A stretch of DNA of 64,000 nt. Source: Marisa cornuarietis (lineage: Eukaryota > Mollusca > Gastropoda > Architaenioglossa > Ampullariidae). The stretch covers positions 716,001 to 780,000 of the forward strand of contig SMMW01000020.1 of assembly GCA_004794655.1 (NCBI GenBank), read 5' to 3'. The stretch's first letter is position 1. Each line of letters starts with the position of its first letter. The notes under the pieces were generated by a model, which was given only the letters and a program-made list of their open reading frames with translations, was not told the origin of the DNA and ran no database searches. The position numbers and the translations under genes are program-made. Shown one piece after another: positions 11,694 through 23,462 of the stretch.

Positions 11694-12489
11694 AAAGTGT
11701 GTTCTGCGCTGTCCGAGTGACACTCACTGTGGTCAGCCTAGGACCAAGAAAAGTGTGTAGCTAGTTTTTCTTAAAATTTCAGTGCGTCTCGTGCCGGGGT
11801 CAGGGAGGCCGAAGTGAGTATTCATAGAAAGCGGCGCAGCTTCGTGGTCAGTCAGTCAAATTGCTAGATGAACACCCGTCACGCTGCGACTACACCCGGA
11901 CCTCTGCCAAGACCATTATATAGATTACGTGCAAATGACGAGCGGCGAGAGCCACCCGAGCGCGTCCGACACGGAGGCACAGGCTGACCGGACAGACCGG
12001 TGTCGGGATGTTGGGAGCGTGAGAGAGATACAGTGAGATAGATACCGTGTGAGAAATACTGTGAGATACCGCCAGACTTGTATTACTAGACTGCTTGCAG
12101 ACGATTTTTTTTTTCAGTGAAGTCATCGAAACGAGGCTGGTTACGAAATAGCTTCCGGTTTATTCACATTCACTGTTAAGGCTTGCCGAGAGAACAGCGG
12201 AGAACTTCGCAAGAGGCTCAGCGTTGGTCTCGGCAGACAGACAGCAATCCACCCTATACACGTCCGTGATGCGAGTTGTTATGAAAAAGAGAAAAGCGCA
12301 GGAACATCGTGTGAGTCTGTGAAAGGCACACCGAAGGAGAGCAGCTGACACAACCGCTGTGGCGAAAATATATAAAAATGGTTGCTTTTTATTCACTGGG
12401 CCTGTAGAATCACATTTATGCTGAAAACCGTCTGGCCTTATTTTCTATTTATTCATTAATTCATTTTACACTTTAGACATCTTCCGACC

Positions 12490-12730
12490 GCGTGCCTAAT
12501 GCTGTATACGTGACAAGACAAAGACCGATTGTCTAATATTTACTGTCTACCCTAACAAGACACCGACCGCTTGTCTAATACTGTGTACGTGACAGCAAGC
12601 CAAAGATCACGTGTCTCAAATTATTAATCGCATTCAATGAACCATCAGTTTTTCTACTACTTACTGTATACCTGACAAGCCACAGACACCAAATCTAATA
12701 GTGTTCTCGTCACAGCAAGCCAAGCTTAAG
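12490..12730. repeat. 41-bp minisatellite, module 2 (about 3-5 copies)
   Basis: Copies of the AACAAGACAC-GACCG-TTGTCTAATA unit, ending about 100 bp past the receptor 2 stop. Confidence 0.7.
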
Positions 12731-12835
12731 CCTTCTTATCGACTTGCTGATTTTGCTTTTTCTCAATCGTCCCCAAAAGTATTTTCTTAACCGACAAAGC
12801 ATTTACACATACATGTTATGAGATTATCTTTTTGT

Positions 12836-13948
12836 TCAGAAGTTCTCTAAACATTCTTTACTGACGTCTTTCAAAGATGACTGGTCAGTCGCCATGTCTG
12901 TCTTACAGACGGAAGCCCCGCGCTCTCTTGTGTAAGAACACAGAAGCTCCTTAGCCCTCGTTCGAAACCTCGTTCCCGTCCAGCAATACAGGTAGAAGTT
13001 GACGGCGTGGCTGCTGTAACACATGACACTGCAGATGCTCCAAATGAGAGCCAACATCTCGAACATGCCTGAGAACGCGCTATCGATCAGGAGCATTTGG
13101 GCGAGTGTGTATGCACAATATGGAAAGGATAGAAAGAAAAAGGTCAGAGAAGTGACGATCAAGGTCACTGTCATGGAAACCGCTTTCTTTTCGCGAACTT
13201 TGACCTGCTGTAGGCTGCCGACAGCCAGGCGATCGCGAGCTGTTGACGTGGTGACTCGCCTAATCAAGACGAAATCATCTACGAGGAGGATGATGAAAGG
13301 AAGACATGAGGACGTGATGGTGTTAATCCAGACCCACACCTTGAAGACAGTTGTCGTCACTTCATCGTCGTAACTTGCATTGCAGGATTTCCAGATAACA
13401 ATGTCCTCAACTTTCATCTCGATGATGGTAGAAAAGTATAACATATGAGCATTTGTCGTCGTAGAGAAAATGATCAGCAAGATAAGTGCCACATAGGTCA
13501 AGTGAATGGAACTCAAACTATTGACCTTATGAGGCCAAACTACAGACACTGCTCTCTGTGTTACCATGACGACCAATGTCCATGTAGATAGAGTGCTACA
13601 GCTCCAAAGAGTCCAGATACTGAGCTTACATATTACCTCGTTGAGGACCCAGACATCAAATCTGAACTGAAAGCGGATCCACCTGAGCAGGACGTTGTCA
13701 AAAATGGCGATGAAATCGGAGACAGCCAGCAACCTGAGGTACACGGCCATGCTGGGGTGCGTGACACTTCTATCACGAAGAACAAGAAAGACAATGATGT
13801 TACCAAACGTGCCGAAGATGATAATAAAGGGAAAAACAATTTTCCACACAATTATCCATGAGTCTTGACTGGACACCGACTGGTTGTCTCCATTGATGAT
13901 GCTGTTGTCGCTGGTGATGTGCTGTACACTGCTGTGGTTATGCTCCAT
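12836..13948 (-). CDS. Class A GPCR, array copy 2 (370 aa)
   Basis: Intact single-exon receptor of the array. I place the start at the MEHN methionine shared by all copies; the frame is open ten codons further upstream (MGKIKLQRVT), which is probably leader. The N-terminus has several glycosylation sequons (NHS, NQS). Helix motifs are GTFGN, LAVSD, QRA, SCLPF, SFPYC and NFYLY. Unlike the other copies, loop 3 lacks two residues (STARDRL instead of STREARDRL), and TM5 reads IILLVDDFVLIRR, like copy 6. TM4 groups with copies 3, 5 and 6. Confidence 0.9.
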   Translation of the reverse strand: MEHNHSSVQHITSDNSIINGDNQSVSSQDSWIIVWKIVFPFIIIFGTFGNIIVFLVLRDRSVTHPSMAVYLRLLAVSDFIAIFDNVLLRWIRFQFRFDVWVLNEVICKLSIWTLWSCSTLSTWTLVVMVTQRAVSVVWPHKVNSLSSIHLTYVALILLIIFSTTTNAHMLYFSTIIEMKVEDIVIWKSCNASYDDEVTTTVFKVWVWINTITSSCLPFIILLVDDFVLIRRVTTSTARDRLAVGSLQQVKVREKKAVSMTVTLIVTSLTFFFLSFPYCAYTLAQMLLIDSAFSGMFEMLALIWSICSVMCYSSHAVNFYLYCWTGTRFRTRAKELLCSYTRERGASVCKTDMATDQSSLKDVSKECLENF

Positions 13949-14015
13949 TGTGACTCGTTGTAGTTTTATTTTGCCCAATTCGCGATTGAAATGGAGACAT
14001 GAAAGAGCTGAGAGG

Positions 14016-14027
14016 ATTTTAAATAAC
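14016..14027 (-). promoter_or_regulatory. TATA-like block of receptor 2
   Basis: Same GTTATTTAAAAT block as in the other modules, about 70 bp before the MEHN start. Confidence 0.35.
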
Positions 14028-14139
14028 GGAGACCAGATAATGTTTAGCGTTTGAAGAAGGGGGCGTTACTTGTCACAGTCTACAGTCAAGATTTTGTAAG
14101 GTAAAACTAAAGCTTTTTGCATCACATCCATTCCCTCTT

Positions 14140-14181
14140 GACACACACCGCCATCCCCACCCACACACAAACACACACAAA
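14140..14181. repeat. Broken CA run upstream of receptor 2
   Basis: The equivalent of the CA microsatellite in other modules, here interrupted (CACACACCGCCATCCCCACC) and short. Confidence 0.8.
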
Positions 14182-14699
14182 ATTTATGAGCAAAATGGAC
14201 GAATAAAGAAATTTTGGGATATTTTAACATTTGCCATTTGGAATATGTAATCACATTCTTTTTAATCCAAATTTTAAAAATATTATATACAAGATGCACA
14301 GTCGTACAGTAGCTTCCTCGAGACGTCGATAAATTTTTTTCAGGGCGAATGATTTGTGAGTTTCCTGTAAAAATAATTATGTCATATCTACAAGCTGTTT
14401 TGCTTTAATATTTTTTATGGCAAAGCAAATCAATTATCTTAGTTTGGACCGGCAGATCATATCAATCTACAATTATTTGCAAGTCTTTAAAAAAAATCTA
14501 TGTACTCTGGATGCAACAGTCTTCTTTTTTTAACCAACCCGTTAATAAACCATTTCTGTGCTTATGTTCCCTACAATTAACAGATATATTTTTCCTACAA
14601 TATATGTACAAGGCGTAAAGAAGCCGTGATGGCGGACGTGTGCACGGACCTCGTGTATTTGCTTTCAGTTACCAGGGACACACTGTGTACACAGCTTAT

Positions 14700-14703
<4 letters not shown>

Positions 14704-14766
<63 letters not shown>
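14704..14766. repeat. (CA)n microsatellite
   Basis: Pure CA run at the place where modules 3 and 5 continue into the duplicated block at 40330 and 57420 (after ACACAGCTTATGACA), so it lies at a module breakpoint. Confidence 0.95.
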
Positions 14767-14771
<5 letters not shown>

Positions 14772-15739
14772 CACATACAACACACACTGACCACACGGCG
14801 TCCCTCACGAGCTCTTTCAGGCAACAAAGTACTTAGACCTGTACGTGGGTTCCTAAATCTCAATAATTTCGAGAGGACTCGTACTTGCCTTCTTATGGTA
14901 AGATCAAAATTGCATAAAGTCAAATACTTTTTCAATTCACAATGAATTTCAGTTATTTCAAATCAACGGCATACAATATTTATCTCTCCATCTTCCATTC
15001 ATCCATCTTCCAAGAATACAGTTTCTTCTATAAATTTACTCCTCTCCAAATGTTCAAACCGAACAGTTTCTCGAAAGATAATCAAATGACCAAAACACAC
15101 TTACGGTCAAGTCCGGTCAGAATACAGGCACTCACAGTTTTACACTTTCCTATAATAATCCTCCTTGAAACTGTTCATCCGACTAATACACACAGCACTA
15201 CGACGTCTAACAGAATCCACCAGCAGAACACACAACAACTGGGGATCTGTAATAGCACACAGCAAAACTCCAGGCGCAGACGACTTTTCTTTTCTCCAAA
15301 AACGTCCGTTTTTCTCCTACTCTCCGCAGACGACACTCCACGTCATTTCTCGTTTTACGTCACGCCTTCTACATTCTAAACCATTCTCACCAGCTGTCGC
15401 GTGTCAGACATTTTTTTTATTCTACTAGAAAGGCACTCAGTACAGTGAAGCAGCGACGCTTGTCTTTAGATCCACGACTATTTCAGTCCGATTTCGTGCG
15501 AAAGAAGGCCTGGGTCATGACCTATTACGTCACATGTCGTCTGATGGAATGCTGAGTTCGCCTATGTATCTAGCAATGGGGGCTCGGTGCTCGGTGTCTC
15601 CCCCACCCCTGTCGCAGCTTTGGCGTGAAAGGCCTGCACGAGCTTTGGCGTGACGTGGGGATGTGGGCGTTGGTGATTGGTTGCAGCCCCTGGGAGACAA
15701 TGTAGCCAACCCCAGAGCCGGCGTCCTTTTGCGGCACTC
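14767..15739. other. No gene seen
   Basis: Two overlapping ORFs near 14942-15428 have no recognisable domain or splice context. No repeat homology was recognised within the window. Confidence 0.4.
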
Positions 15740-15747
15740 CTCTAGAC

Positions 15748-15906
15748 CAGCGTTTCTCAACCTTTTACTTGTGACGCCCCCCCAGACGAATAAAGGTACG
15801 TCCGCGCGCCCCCCTTAGCCACCAATACCTATATGAGATATGAGAAAATGACCGCCTTAGCGGCCCCCTTTTCAGCAGCTTGCGCCCCCCAGGTTGAGAA
15901 CCGCGG
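15748..15906. mobile_element. hAT-type MITE with 8-bp target duplication
   Basis: Element of 159 bp. The left end is CAGCGTTTCTCAACCTTTT; the right end reads AGGTTGAGAACCGCGG, its inverted complement. It is flanked on both sides by CTCTAGAC (15740-15747 and 15907-15914). An 8-bp duplication matching nTCTAGAn, together with the CAGxGxTTCTCAACC terminus, is the hAT signature. Too short to encode a transposase. Confidence 0.9.
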
Positions 15907-15914
15907 CTCTAGAC

Positions 15915-16829
15915 ACTAAGAAGAAGGACGTGTTTGAAAGCGGTGAGAGACCGCTAGGGAAGATGTCAGAAGTCCGCACAAGCAGCCAGGAAGATCACAG
16001 ATGCTAGGAGTGGAACGGGAGGCTGGTACTGTTGAGCGAACAGTAGCCAGTAGGGACCACTGGAAGCTAGCGAAAGTCCGTGGGGTTGGTGCATATGACT
16101 GAATACAGCAGCCAGGAGGTAACCGCCATCAGTGTCTGAGAAAGACGTTTGTGTGTTTCCGGTGCTGATTCGTGTGCGAGTGACCGCCGGGCATTTTCAC
16201 AAGCCGTGTGGATGAGTGATAAGACATTTTTGCCGGTTTTAAATTTTTTCTTTCTTGTAGATAACCAATCCAGAGGCCGCGCGTGTATGTGTTTGCTGTG
16301 TGCGAGAGTCGAGACATTTATTTCTGCTACTTTGTAAATTAGATCTGTGCGAGTCAGTGAATGTCTGTCAGTCAAGAATGTGATTGATGAGTTACGGCGC
16401 TTGTGACACGCACCCTTTTATTGTTAAGAGTGTTGGTGGGAAGGGAGAATTCAGTGAGATCATGTTTATTCTTAACTATAGGTGGGGCTTGGAAGGGGAA
16501 GTAATTTCATGTTGAAGCCATGCACCTACTGACAGATGTCCCTTTGTTTTCTCATCAGAGGGTCCGTGTGTGCGCCAGAAAGACAGTTGGGTGGTAGCGC
16601 GAGAGCGTCGCGCGAGGCCACTGAAGGCTAACAACACAGCGTAAACGAAGTGTAAAGAAAGTGCCAACGTTTAGATCTAACGCTGGGTCTGAAGGATCCA
16701 AGGGCAAGAACTCTTAGCGACAGTGACACCTTGAGTTAAGATTTGTCTTTTTGCCTCCTTTTTTTTTTTTTTTTGCTTGGGTGTGGGGCATCTCTGTCTT
16801 CTTGCGTGTATGTGTCTATATATTTTCCT

Positions 16830-16886
<57 letters not shown>

Positions 16887-17318
16887 ATGAACTATTTAAC
16901 ATCAGATCATGGATGTGATATTCTTTCTATTTTCCTGCAAGTAAATACTGATGATGAATTGTCTCTTGAGGAAAAAAATGATTGCAATACAGATATTGCA
17001 AAGCTTTGAATGCTTTCTTACACAGTGCTTATTAGTATTAGTCTATAGATTAATATTCTAATGTAAAGAAAGAATTGTATTAGAGTTATCTGAACAGTAG
17101 GTGTAGTATAAGGCTTCATTTTGATCTATATCCTTCCTCTGTAAGGAAAAGTTATAAGAATGAAAAAATGTAATGTATTTTATGGATATTTAATAGTAGT
17201 TGCTTAAGATGCTAACAGTTGTGAAGTCTACATTTCAGTAATAGAGTTTGTCCACAGGTAAAAGGCTTTTAAAGTTTGTGTCAAAATGTCTATGATCTGC
17301 ACAAGTTTTTTTCTACAG
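15915..17318. other. Upstream of the DUF4806 gene; untranslated exon possible
   Basis: No convincing coding region. Contains a poly-T tract (about 16760) and a (GT)n run (16834-16884). The coding exon at 17335 is preceded by a splice acceptor, so a 5' untranslated exon should lie here, but I cannot place it. Confidence 0.4.
16834..16884. repeat. (GT)n microsatellite
   Basis: Pure GT run of about 25 units. Confidence 0.95.
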
Positions 17319-17334
17319 CCTTCTAAAGCAAAAG

Positions 17335-19729
17335 ATGGCCAACTTCCATGTAGTTGAATTTTTGGACGAAGCTGAAGAAGGAATGAAAGAACCTGTGGCA
17401 GTCATTCCTGGCTGTTGGCTGCTGGCTTTTAAAGATGCCAGTGGCCACAGTTTGTGTAACTGGCCGCCACAGTCTCTAAAAGCTGATTCAAGCTTCATTC
17501 TCAGAAATAAGAAACATGATTCATTCTGGCCAGTGCATCCAGTTCGTATTCACAAAACATTAAGTACGTACATTTCTTTCTTCGGTTCACATTAAATTCT
17601 CATGCAGAAGAAAATAAAGATGGTGTTCTGATTTAGAATGTTACTCAGCATGCATTTTGATGTCATTTCTTCATAGACATTCAGCGTATATGACCATTAA
17701 TAATAATAATTTCTTTATTTGCCAAGTGATGTGATTTTTTTTAATTGGTGTGTAGATGACTACAAAGAAGCAAGTGGCCTATGTGAACGACTCAAGGACA
17801 TCTCTGAGGTGGAGTCAGATCAACAGATTACCCCAAAGCGCCCAAAGAGACCAAAAATAACCTCAATTAGTCTTCGGTTTGTTTTTTTAAATTTTATCGA
17901 TTGAATTTAATTTCAAAGATCATTATTTGTATACCGAAAATAAACAATGTTCTCATCGGCACATATGTGTATTTAAGGGCACAAACTTAGGGACAGCTTC
18001 CTGGTTAACATGCTTTTTAGAGGGTACATTTTTTAAATTGTTCTGTATATTTTAGCAGCTTCGTGAGTTAACAGATTATGCTTTAACACAGGGGTGCAAA
18101 TGAATCAGATACTTCTGAAACCGAGGAGGAAGCTCAGGCGTTCGACCATTGTGTCCCTCATACACCCACCTCTTCATCACCATACACCCTCCCACCGGTA
18201 CCCAGCAGCATCGCTTTGCAGTCACCAACCAGCAACTCATGGCGGGTGCCAAGCAGCAGCTCTTTGCTGTCACAAGACAAACTACAACAGACCAGCGGCT
18301 TCTTGGAACAAGAACCAACAAGACCCATGATACCTTTTTTGGAAGGCTGTTTGAATTGAAGTCACATTTTTTAATGTGGTTCTCTTACCCTCTGAAAGTA
18401 GAGTAGTAGGTTTGAACGTTTTTGTCACAAAGAACCAAAATCAACTTAAGTGGTTGGAAGAGCCTACCTTACTTCCTCATAGGAAGACTTAAAAAAAAAT
18501 ATATACATATATATATAGTCCTAAATGACAAATGGGAAAGACTAGCCAAAACTTCATCCATCTCCAGGCATTTTTTAAGTGTTGCAGAGTTAATTTAATG
18601 CTTTCTACCAACGTATCCTTGTTTCAGCTAAACTTCTCAGAATAACCACGAGACACATGTCGCTTCTGGAGGAGCTTAGGGATGATGTCAAAGAGATGAA
18701 GGTAAGGAGCACCTCAATAAAATATCAATTTTGGAGTGGTATGGTTTTAGTGAACACCAGATTTGCGTACTATGACATAATAACACAAATTCCGATGTGT
18801 TTCAGACCATCATAATATAGATCACTGCCTCTAGTTCACAAACAAACAAACAAAAACTTCGGTATATGAGAAATGGTATTGTGCAAATTTGTGTTTAAAA
18901 AACTTGTATTTTTTTATACAAAAATGTTTATTACAGTTATAATTTTCACTCTGGTACTCAAAACACATTTTAAAGTGTTATTTGTATGTTATTTTGTTAT
19001 TCTATAATAAAAACCCTTAAAGATGTTCAAAATATTTGTTTTAATTTTTGGAGTATTTTCCTTACCTTAGGATGACATCAAAAGGATTCTGTGCCAAAAG
19101 GATGGAGGGAGGGGACAGGAGGGGGAGCTCCCACAGGAATACAGTTTCCCCTTGATAGACGCGGATGACGTGGAGCGCCTGGACTGGGAGCTAAAGACAG
19201 ACCCAGGAAAAAGAAAGCGCTTGGTATGTACTTTTGATTTTATTTTGTTGGAGAAATCTGAGAACCTTTTTCGTGATCTTCCAAGTGTTACCATCTAATT
19301 TTATTGTATAAACATATATTTAAAAAGATGGCTCTGGCATACCACAAGAAAGTAATAAAAGCATTGTTCAATGAAGGTTAGCTACAACTATACCTCACCC
19401 CTGCAGCTTTTTCAGAAACAAATTAAAAAGCATCCATATACCACCTTAATTGTTTCCATCCATGCTGTGTGATTATTTCTGTGTTTCAGGTGTGTCATTT
19501 AGGCAACCTTGGAGGTGCAAATTTAAAATTGGAAGTGAGGGCAATTCTTGGTGTCCTTTTTTCTACAAAACTCGCGAGAACCTACAATTACAACGGGTTA
19601 AAGGGGAAGCGTGAGCTAAAAAATCACACAAGTATCTTACAAGCCATTCAAGGTAAGGATCGGAATGTTTCTTACGATCCATTTTTTCCTTTAGTAAAGA
19701 GATCTAGGAAACTACCAGTTCAAAAATGA
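17335..19729 (+). CDS. DUF4806-type protein gene, multi-exon
   Basis: Proposed coding exons: 17335-17563, 17756-17876, 18092-18348, 18628-18701, 19071-19223 and 19490-19652. All joins keep phase, with GT donors and AG acceptors; only the 18348 donor is weak. An acceptor (TTTCTACAG) at 17318 precedes the ATG. The N-terminus MANFHVVEFLDEAEE, then NWPP and WPVHPVRIHK, resembles the N-terminal part usual in these proteins. A Ser/Pro-rich linker follows, then LLRITTRHMSLLEEL. The C-terminal DUF4806 includes ADDVERLDWELK and VRAILGVLFSTKLARTYNYN followed by GLKGKRELKN. Function unknown. The usual last exon is missing: the frame reads through the 19653 donor to a stop at 19729 (ending KRSRKLPVQK). 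Confidence 0.7.
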
Positions 19730-22275
19730 GTAACCAGCAATAGTGTAGCAGCCAGACTATTTTGTTTTGTATTATATATTGTAGACAGATGAAAGTTGCA
19801 CTGACGTGTCACAGGAGAAGAGTGCTTTGCTAATGGTATCAGATTTATTTGTATATTTCTAATGAAACATTGTTTATGTACAACCTAAAGTGAATTGTAT
19901 TAACGAAATTTTTGATGTATGCATTTACAGGTAATGCTTAATTGCTATTGCATAGCCTTAGCAACCTTTCTGGTTCATTATTTCCCTATTCTGGTAATGT
20001 GCTTATGTTTCATGTAGGTTGCCGAGACAAAAAAGATGTGAGAATAGACAATTGGATGAATTTTTTTTGATGGTCTTAGAAAATACATGGGCATGGACGG
20101 TGCAATGTTTATTTAACTCCCTTATAGAAAGTTTAGTTAATATACAGTAGACTAGCCTGGTAGAAATAGCTTCTATTGTTCTGTATGATCCTGTCACAGG
20201 AGGTGAAAATGCTTTTCTAATGGTATCATTTATTGTATATTTTCAGTGGTATTTAATAAAAGACCATTTTTATATGAGACATTGTGCATGCACAACCTAA
20301 AGTGAACTGTATTAATAATGAAATTTCTGATGTATGCATTCAAAGGTAATGCTTTGCTTTTTATAATTGAGCCACCTTTCTCTTTCCTGTAAATTGTTTT
20401 TCCTGTTGGGAATGTGCTTATGCTGTATGAAGGTTGCTGCGACAAAAGAAAATTATGTAGGCATAGATGGTGCAATGGATTGATTTTTTTTAAGATGTTC
20501 AGCGTTAAAGATAGATGCTGTTGATATCCTGTCCTTTGTTAAATGATTGTTATTACTTGACTCTGTTAAACAATATTAATTTCCTTTTAGAAAGTTTAGT
20601 AAATGTGTAGTTGCTTGATAGAAATAGCTTCTATTGATTTGTATGATCTTGTAGGATATGCACTAACATGTCACAGGAGATAAGAATGCTTTGATTGTGG
20701 TAGTTTAGTTTATTTGTATTTTCATTATTAATATTTTGAGTGATTTAATAAATCTACTTTTAAAAATGCAACACTTGCAGTTTTATTTCTGTACCAATGT
20801 CTGCTTTTCTGTCGCTACATGGTAAAATGTTCTTAAACCGCTTTTTGCAAAAATCGGCACATTTTTCAGTTTTTCTCAGAATACATCTAAAAACATGGGT
20901 GGGACCTACCTGGGTAACATGTAGGAATTCATAGGTATACATGGGTGACATATGGGTACTTCACTATATTCAGAGGTAAAAATGACGTTGGCCCCTTCTA
21001 TAGCGCTTTTTCATTTTCTGCCCTGGTGCCACGCCTTAATCCGACATGTGCCCCACCAAGTTCATGGCCTGTGCTGCTTGGGAGCGATCTATTTACAGTA
21101 TTCTAATTTCAGCAAGCTTGCCATCATTATTTATTCTTATACATGCTTTTAGATATTTTGTAAACCAAATGCCAAGAATTTTAACTTTTTCTGGATTCCA
21201 CCGCATCTGTAGATGTGGTAAGCACCTAATTGGGGATTTTTTTCTGCTTACCACCCATATTGCCCTAATTTTTCAGTTTTCAGTATTCATCCGGTTACCT
21301 TTCCAAATAGAACAGACACGTGTTCATAGATTCTTCAAAAGACATTCTGTCATCGTCTACAGTTAGTTCTCTATCATCTGCAGCTTGTACAATTTTACTT
21401 TCAGAGATGTGTATTTTTTTTTTACCTTTTTCCTGATCATAATGACTAGAATTTCTACACATAATATGAATAAATAAGGCGAGATAGAATCAACCTGCTT
21501 GCATCCTCTTCTAATATGGAACTATGCTGATAACCTGCATTCAGACACACATGATTTTATATTTGTATAAAAGGTGGTGATCATTTCCATAGGGGGGGGG
21601 TAAAACCAAAGGAATGTAGAACAACATGCATAAACTCAAGTAACACTATCAAATGCTTTTTTCAAAATCAAGGCATACTAGTAGACCAGGCTGCTTATAA
21701 TTTACATTTAAATGTTCAATCAAATCAGGTCATATATCAGCTTAATATTATCCCAAGATATCATCCACGGATAAAACTGAACTGATCTTTATGGGTAAGA
21801 GATGGTAAAACTGTTTTCATTCTATGTGCAATTCATGCTGCTCCAATCTTATATACATAAGATAGTACTTGGTCTCCAGTTCTTAATTTGATCTCTAGGC
21901 GTATTTGTTTTAGGTAAACATATAATTTCATCTTTTTTGAGTAGAGAATAGCGCTTCTTCGAGAAAGCCTTCCTTTAGCAATCTAACAATGAAAGGACTA
22001 AGCAATTTCCAGAAGACTTTAAAAAACTCCACAGTAAATCCCTTGCTCCCTGGGCTTTTAATATTTTACATACTTTTCACAAGTCTGTTCCTTTGCAAAC
22101 ATAAGTAGCGATTAACACAGTGAACCGATGGGCTTCATATGTGTATGATAAAGATGTAGTTCCTTCTAGGAGATTAAGTTCAGGTTCTGTAAGTTTTGAT
22201 ATATCTTCTTTGATATCAATAACACTGAAGTCTTCAACTGGTCGCGCGAGCGGAGCATCGGGAAGCAGACAACGC
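19200..22275. repeat. Segmental duplication B, copy 1
   Basis: Near-identical by eye to 48180-51975: DUF4806 exon 5 end, exon 6, the GTAATGCTT/ACAACCTAAAGTGAA repeats, and the L1/Tx1-like relic. Relative to copy 2 it lacks about 640 bp after 19737, including the terminal DUF4806 exon. 19740-20950 holds no gene; it has two imperfect internal copies of a GTCACAGGAG...GTAATGCTT unit (about 19800-20030 and 20195-20450, with a third partial at 20660). Confidence 0.85.
20960..22090 (-). mobile_element. L1/Tx1-like LINE RT relic (copy in duplication B)
   Basis: Minus-strand translation from 22065 reads KSPGSKGFTVEFFKVFWKLL, then NWRP, later RGCKQVDSISPYLFILCVEI (the GxRQGDPxSPxLFxLxxE block) and RWNPEKVKILGIWF near 21190. 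Many stops and frameshifts. The same relic is at 50600-51790. Confidence 0.7.
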
Positions 22276-22437
22276 AGGGGCCCCGGAAGAGTAGTGGTTA
22301 AAAAACTCGTTTGTCACCACTGCAGTGAGCTGCTCAGGGTTCAGATCTCGCCTTGGGACACTCTCTTTATGTGACACCTATTCGCAGGGCTGGGCGCCGG
22401 GGGTTTTCTCCGGGTACTCTGGTTTCCTCCAACCAAC
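22275..22437 (+). mobile_element. SINE family A (copy 3)
   Basis: Same tRNA-like head (GTAGTGGTTAAAA variant, GGGTTCAGATCTCG) and tail (GGGTTTTCTCCGGGTACTCT) as the element at 10504. Inserted at the right end of duplication B copy 1. Confidence 0.8.
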
Positions 22438-22476
22438 CGTTCTTGGACCTGTTACCGATGTAGTGGATCGAAACCT

Positions 22477-23245
22477 CCGGACGAGTCTTAACCTCTGGGT
22501 ATAGTCTGCGCATGCGTGGCCATTTAAGTGACGCATGCGCATCATGGCTAGATGTTTGGTTACACAGTAAAACGGATTGAAAGCTCTGGGTGTGTTCAAA
22601 CGTCCGACGGATTAGTAAACATTTTCTTGGGTTTGTTTATCAAAACCAGCTCAAAGCATTTTGTGAGTGGTATAATTATTTTGATTTTGCAATGTTATTT
22701 TATTTCGTATGTCCTGTAATGCTTTGTCCATTATTTTTATTTCAAGTACACTGCCAATCGCATTTTCACATGACCGATAGACTTTATATTTTTCTTCGCT
22801 ACATGACCAGACGTTTGGTTTCGTTGCTGTACTTTCGAATAGTACGCTAATATTTTCAAAATATTCTATACCACGACCGAAACTAGTTCATGCTGCTATA
22901 TTTCAGTATGTAGTCACAGTTATAGTAAATCGGCAAAGAAAAGTAAAAAAAATTAGCTATGCAGTGAGAGCAACGATAACGAAACGAGAGACTAAGTGAT
23001 AACGAAACGAGCCGCAAAAGGCTATCGTATGCAAAATTTCAACCAAAAAAACCTGTGGACGACAATTCACGTGCTTATGGCGATCAAGCACAGTTGGCGA
23101 TGGCAGTGAAAAGATCGACCAAAGCTGGACAGTCCTTTATAGCGTGGTGACCATATCCGGACGTTTGAACATACAGGAAATAACCTTTCCGAGCGGTAGT
23201 GAACTGCGCATGCGCAGACTATACCCAGGAGTTTAGACCCGCCGG
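22477..23245. mobile_element. Inverted-repeat DNA element (MITE-like), about 770 bp
   Basis: The left end CCGGACGAGTCTTAACCTCT and following GGGTATAGTCTGCGCATGCG are matched in inverted orientation by the right end at 23205-23245 (CGCATGCGCAGACTATACCC then GGAGTTTAGACCCGCCGG). A subterminal TGTTCAAACGTCCG is also inverted (22590s against 23155s). The paralogous stretch on the minus strand at about 35590-35625 reads through without the element. No transposase ORF; no clear target duplication. Confidence 0.7.
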
Positions 23246-23293
23246 GAGGCGTGATTATTTTTCCCACATGAGATTAGTGGGGTGAAAATTCAG

Positions 23294-23460
23294 CCAATCG
23301 GAGTGCACGCAAAATATGCCATAAAAGGTCAGTGCAACCCAAACCTGTTCACTGCTATAACTGTACGATTATTAAAATCAGATCAACACAGCGGTGTTAA
23401 GTATAAGTATGGCGATAAGATAAGTTCTTTTACTATACTTTTTATGCATACCTCCCTATG
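23294..23460 (+). pseudogene. Promoter plus exon 1 relic, copy of 35211-35555
   Basis: A CCAAT box (23294-23298) and TATA-like CCATAAAAGG (23319-23328) are followed by sequence matching the minus-strand exon at 35468. Here the initiator ATG is ATC (23382-23384), the frame decays, and it is cut off by the LINE at 23463. It cannot express the exon 1 peptide. Confidence 0.6.
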
Positions 23461-23462
23461 TG

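Larger units (their letters stand above)
9893..12835. repeat. Downstream flank of receptor module 2
   Basis: About 10170-12830 is co-linear with 35790-38450 and 52080-55540, interrupted by module-specific insertions. The shared landmarks in order are a GATTGGT-AATTTTTCAGTTGTT block, GTGTGTTAATTCATTTACGCC, the CACCCGGGGTAGT block, an RT relic, a trinucleotide run, GTGTGTAGCTAGTTTTTCTT, and the minisatellite. Apart from the mobile elements listed separately, no gene is seen. Confidence 0.75.

Noticed and set aside
14942..15428. Two overlapping ORFs (145 and 87 aa)
   Set aside because: No recognisable motif, low-complexity composition, no splice or promoter context.
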